Assembly (NCBI GenBank): GCA_035255485.1
Contig: DATEZO010000137.1
Location: 1 to 64,000, forward strand
Source: DATEZO01 sp035255485
GTDB taxonomy: Bacteria > Pseudomonadota > Gammaproteobacteria > Burkholderiales > Burkholderiaceae_D
DNA length: 64,000 nt
Reading direction: 5' to 3'
The position numbers and the translations under genes are program-made. The notes beneath the pieces were generated by a model, which saw nothing but the letters and a program-made list of their open reading frames with translations, was not told the origin of the DNA and searched no databases. Shown here one piece after another: positions 61,048 through 64,000 of this stretch (position 1 is its first letter; every line of letters begins with the position of its first letter).

Positions 61048-62331
61048 TCATTGTTCAGCACCGCGTGAAATGCTGTCGCTCCATTCAAATGCCTCCAGCT
61101 GCATTTTGCACAGTTCCTCCGTCGACAGTTGTAAACTTTGGAGGCTTGGTATCAGCAATTGTTCCGCTTTTTCGATTCTTTCCACATATTCCGCGATGTT
61201 CAGCAGTTGCCCATAGAAACCCGCACGATGCTGCAATGCCTCCGCAATGTCATCCGCCACCGGCAACTGCGGCAGAATCTCTTCCATGGGAATTCCAAAC
61301 AGGGTATCCATCAGTGACATGATGCCGACGGTAAAGGCAATATCGGCACTGTTGCGATCGTTCGGCCGGAGTTTCTGTGCCAGCAATTCCAGCAACTTGC
61401 CTCGTGTCGTTGCCAACAGCAGCAAGGGAGAATGCGCCTGACTTGCCTTGCCGGGTTCTGCATACAGCAATATCTGAAGCCATCGTCGCAATTGACGGCG
61501 GCCAATTACCATCAAGGCCTGCCCCAACGAATCGATGCGATGCGCAGCGCCGACGCCCGGCGTATTCGCCAGCTTTAACAGCATCAGCCCTAGCGCGGCA
61601 TCCCGCTTGATACTCCGTTCAATCTGCGCGCTATCCGCATCTGCAATCACCTGCGACACGAGCTGCATCAATGCCATCTGCGACGGCGACAGCTTCCGAC
61701 CCTGCATGACGACCGGCCTGGCAAAATAGTAGCCCTGAAAATATTCAAAGCCGAGGCCAAGGCAACACTCGAATTGCTCCAGCGTTTCCACTTTCTCCGC
61801 CAGCAGTTTTTTGCCAACCTGCCTGAACCGCCCTGCCAGCGTTGACAATTCGCTGTACGCCATGCCCGTGATATCGATCTTGATAAATGAAACAAACGGC
61901 AAAAGTTGCTGAAGTCCGCTGGAATCGGCAATCACGTCATCCAGGGCAAACGTGTAGCCGGCTTGCGCCAGCTCCGCCACGCGCGCCACTATTTCACCTG
62001 TCACCTCGACGGTTTCAAGAATCTCCAGCACTACCCGCTCGGACGGCAGGAAATGCACGAAATCGCTTAGCAAGACAGTCGCATCGACATTGATAAATCC
62101 AAGCGCGGAGCCGATGACATTGACCATTCCCAGTTCCGAAGCGTGCGCAATGACGGCAGCGGTGGCGGACAAATCATCCGTGACATTCGCCGCCCCCAAA
62201 GCTGCGCTGCGAAACAGCAGTTCATAAGCGATCAGGCTCTGGTCACGATTCAGGATCGGCTGCCGTGCCAGGAAAAACTCTTTCAGGCGGTGCTCTCCGG
62301 ACCGGTCATCCTGGCTTGAGGTCGTATTCAT
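61048..62331 (-). CDS. EAL-HDOD two-domain signalling protein (EAL degenerate)
   Basis: 427 residues from ATG 62329-62331. The N-terminal half is EAL-like: FFLARQPILNRDQSLIAYELLFR, FINVD, LEILE, FALDDV, FIKIDI, EYFQGYYFARP. The signature reads ELL rather than EAL, and the DDFG loop is DDVIADSSG, so phosphodiesterase activity is doubtful. The C-terminal half (about 205-400) is HDOD: IERSIKRDAALGLMLLKLANTP. This is the YuxH-like architecture, thought to act by binding partners. It lies 33 bp after greB's start side, on the same strand. Confidence 0.88.
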   Translation of the reverse strand: MNTTSSQDDRSGEHRLKEFFLARQPILNRDQSLIAYELLFRSAALGAANVTDDLSATAAVIAHASELGMVNVIGSALGFINVDATVLLSDFVHFLPSERVVLEILETVEVTGEIVARVAELAQAGYTFALDDVIADSSGLQQLLPFVSFIKIDITGMAYSELSTLAGRFRQVGKKLLAEKVETLEQFECCLGLGFEYFQGYYFARPVVMQGRKLSPSQMALMQLVSQVIADADSAQIERSIKRDAALGLMLLKLANTPGVGAAHRIDSLGQALMVIGRRQLRRWLQILLYAEPGKASQAHSPLLLLATTRGKLLELLAQKLRPNDRNSADIAFTVGIMSLMDTLFGIPMEEILPQLPVADDIAEALQHRAGFYGQLLNIAEYVERIEKAEQLLIPSLQSLQLSTEELCKMQLEAFEWSDSISRGAEQ

Positions 62332-62438
62332 CAATCAATGCTCGCAGCAATGCGCATTCAATCGAAAACAGGCGAGAAACGCTAACCCGCAACGGCGCCC
62401 CCCGAATCGGCAAAAGCGATATTTGCCGGTAATGGTAG

Positions 62439-63353
62439 TCATGCGCGGCGCGACTTCACCGAAGGTATTACCGGTGTGCCGGACTCCAGCGTGAATCGCG
62501 CATCCGCATCGCGGCCAAGCGCACTCGTCAGATAAGGCATCAACTCGCGCAGCATGGGCTCCAGCGTCCATGGCGGGTTGATGATGAACATGCCGCTGCT
62601 GTGCAGCCCGAAACCATCCGGCGCGGGAGCGCCAATCGACAGTGTCACATTCAGCCAGCCATTACCCGGCAGACGCTTCAGTTTATCGGGTAGCTGGCGG
62701 GATTCCATGCGTTGCAACACCGGATACCAGACGGCGTAGATGCCGGTGGCAAATCGGGCCAGCGCATCAGTCAATGCATCCTTGACGCGCCGGTAATCGC
62801 CCTTGTCTTCATAAGGCGGATCGATCAGCACCAGCCCGCGCCGCGACAGCGGCGGCAACAACGCTTTCAGGCCGAGAAAGCCATCCCCTTTCTGCAGCAT
62901 GACACGCTTGCCGCGCGCCGGGCGCTGGCCTTGCGCCAATGCGTGCGCTTCCAGCTTGCGGAAATTCTCATCCAGTATCCTGACATCGGCAGGATGCAAT
63001 TCGAATAACCGCAAACGATCCTGCTCGCGCATCGTCTTGTCGGCACAATACGGCGAGCCGGGGTAATAGCGCATCTTTCCGCTCGGATTAAGCGTTTTGA
63101 TCAATTGCACATAGTCGGCCAACGGCCCGGGCAAGTCCTTGCAGTCCCACAGGCGACCGATACCGGTTTCATATTCCGCGTTTTTCGACGCATAAGTACC
63201 GTCCAGCGCATACAGGCCGGCTCCGGCATGCGTATCGATGACCATGTACGGCGCATCTTTCTGATTCAGATAATGCAATAGCTGGAGAAACACGACATGC
63301 TTCAGCACATCAGCGTGATTGCCAGCATGGAAAGCATGGCGGTAACTCAACAT
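62439..63353 (-). CDS. rlmJ: 23S rRNA (adenine-2030-N6)-methyltransferase
   Basis: 304 residues. It begins MLSYRHAFHAGNHADVLKH, the RlmJ hallmark. Further motifs: VIDTHAGAGLYAL for SAM binding and the catalytic VLIDPPYEDKGDY. It methylates A2030 of 23S rRNA. The C-terminus has an extra basic tail (SVKSRRA). Confidence 0.94.
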   Translation of the reverse strand: MLSYRHAFHAGNHADVLKHVVFLQLLHYLNQKDAPYMVIDTHAGAGLYALDGTYASKNAEYETGIGRLWDCKDLPGPLADYVQLIKTLNPSGKMRYYPGSPYCADKTMREQDRLRLFELHPADVRILDENFRKLEAHALAQGQRPARGKRVMLQKGDGFLGLKALLPPLSRRGLVLIDPPYEDKGDYRRVKDALTDALARFATGIYAVWYPVLQRMESRQLPDKLKRLPGNGWLNVTLSIGAPAPDGFGLHSSGMFIINPPWTLEPMLRELMPYLTSALGRDADARFTLESGTPVIPSVKSRRA

Positions 63354-63478
63354 AGAAAAGGGTCATCCTGGTGAAATATCGGGAAGCAGCGGCATCGCCG
63401 GCACTCCGGTTGCGAAATCGCAGCCTGAACGCATTGTAACAATTCGCGCATGATGCGGCCGTAATGCGCGCGCCGCAT

Positions 63479-63510
63479 AAAAAAACCGCACTCTTGCGGA
63501 GTGCGGTTTT
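63479..63510 (-). terminator. Rho-independent terminator of aceA
   Basis: CCGCACTC and GAGTGCGG form an 8-bp stem with a 5-nt loop, extended by AAAA/TTTT and followed by TTTTTTT on the minus strand. It is 60 bp after the aceA stop. Confidence 0.88.
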
Positions 63511-63569
63511 CCTTGATGGGCGGGCGGCTTGCACCGTCCCGCCGATCTGTGCAAAGACCAGTTGGGCAG

Positions 63570-64000
<431 letters not shown>

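Overview
The window reads as ordinary chromosome of a betaproteobacterium, most likely of the family Oxalobacteraceae (Herminiimonas/Janthinobacterium-like). This is inferred from gene order, not from a database search. The diagnostic orders are tpiA-secG-tRNA-Leu-nuoABCDEFGHIJKLMN-DUF2818-nudix, ilvB-ilvH-ilvC-psd-pssA-leuA, sigma factor-DUF3619-DUF3106-RDD and gmk-rpoZ-spoT. NuoC and NuoD are separate proteins and NuoG lacks the extra N7 cluster ligands, as is usual in this group.

Layout. 1-4842 (minus): the start of a type I-E CRISPR-Cas operon, read WYL regulator, cas3, casA (casA runs off the left edge; no repeat array lies in the window). 5276-8892 (plus): prfB with its programmed +1 frameshift, lysS, and a glycine-zipper membrane protein. 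9175-28001 (minus): nudix hydrolase, DUF2818, the 14-gene complex I operon, tRNA-Leu, secG, tpiA and a quinone oxidoreductase. 28430-30859 (plus): a PAS/GAF/GGDEF diguanylate cyclase. 31239-33839 (minus): pnp and rpsO. 33993-34514 (plus): a small lipoprotein. 34560-42374 (minus): leuA, pssA, psd, a SIMPL-domain protein, ilvC, ilvH and ilvB. 42888-45060 (plus): a sigma-factor operon. 45257-45961 (minus): an uncharacterised protein. 46059-50368 (plus): a Tat-exported small subunit, a GMC oxidoreductase, an anchored lipase-like hydrolase and a secreted Cys-repeat protein. 50945-55669 (minus): tRNA-Ser, hemW, rdgB, rph and a PP2C/Ser-Thr-kinase pair. 55836-60195 (plus): yicC, gmk, rpoZ, spoT. 60463-64000 (minus): greB, an EAL/HDOD protein, rlmJ and the 3' end of aceA.

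How the genes work together: most of the window is housekeeping, covering respiration (complex I), branched-chain amino acids, phospholipid synthesis, RNA decay, translation and the stringent response. The accessory parts are the CRISPR-Cas start, the Tat/GMC/lipase cluster and signalling proteins.

The most notable non-coding signal is a 71-bp element present four times (9017, 30903, 45111, 60272). It has a fixed internal architecture: GGGAGTAT, exactly 47 nt, then ATACAC-N4-GTGTAT. Every copy lies between the 3' ends of two convergent genes, and I do not recognise it as a named family. Other points worth checking are a repeated hairpin in front of both cas3 and casA, a possible attenuator upstream of ilvBHC, a long inverted repeat inside the nuo operon, and a frameshifted DUF3309 gene. 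All calls come from reading the sequence; no homology search was run.
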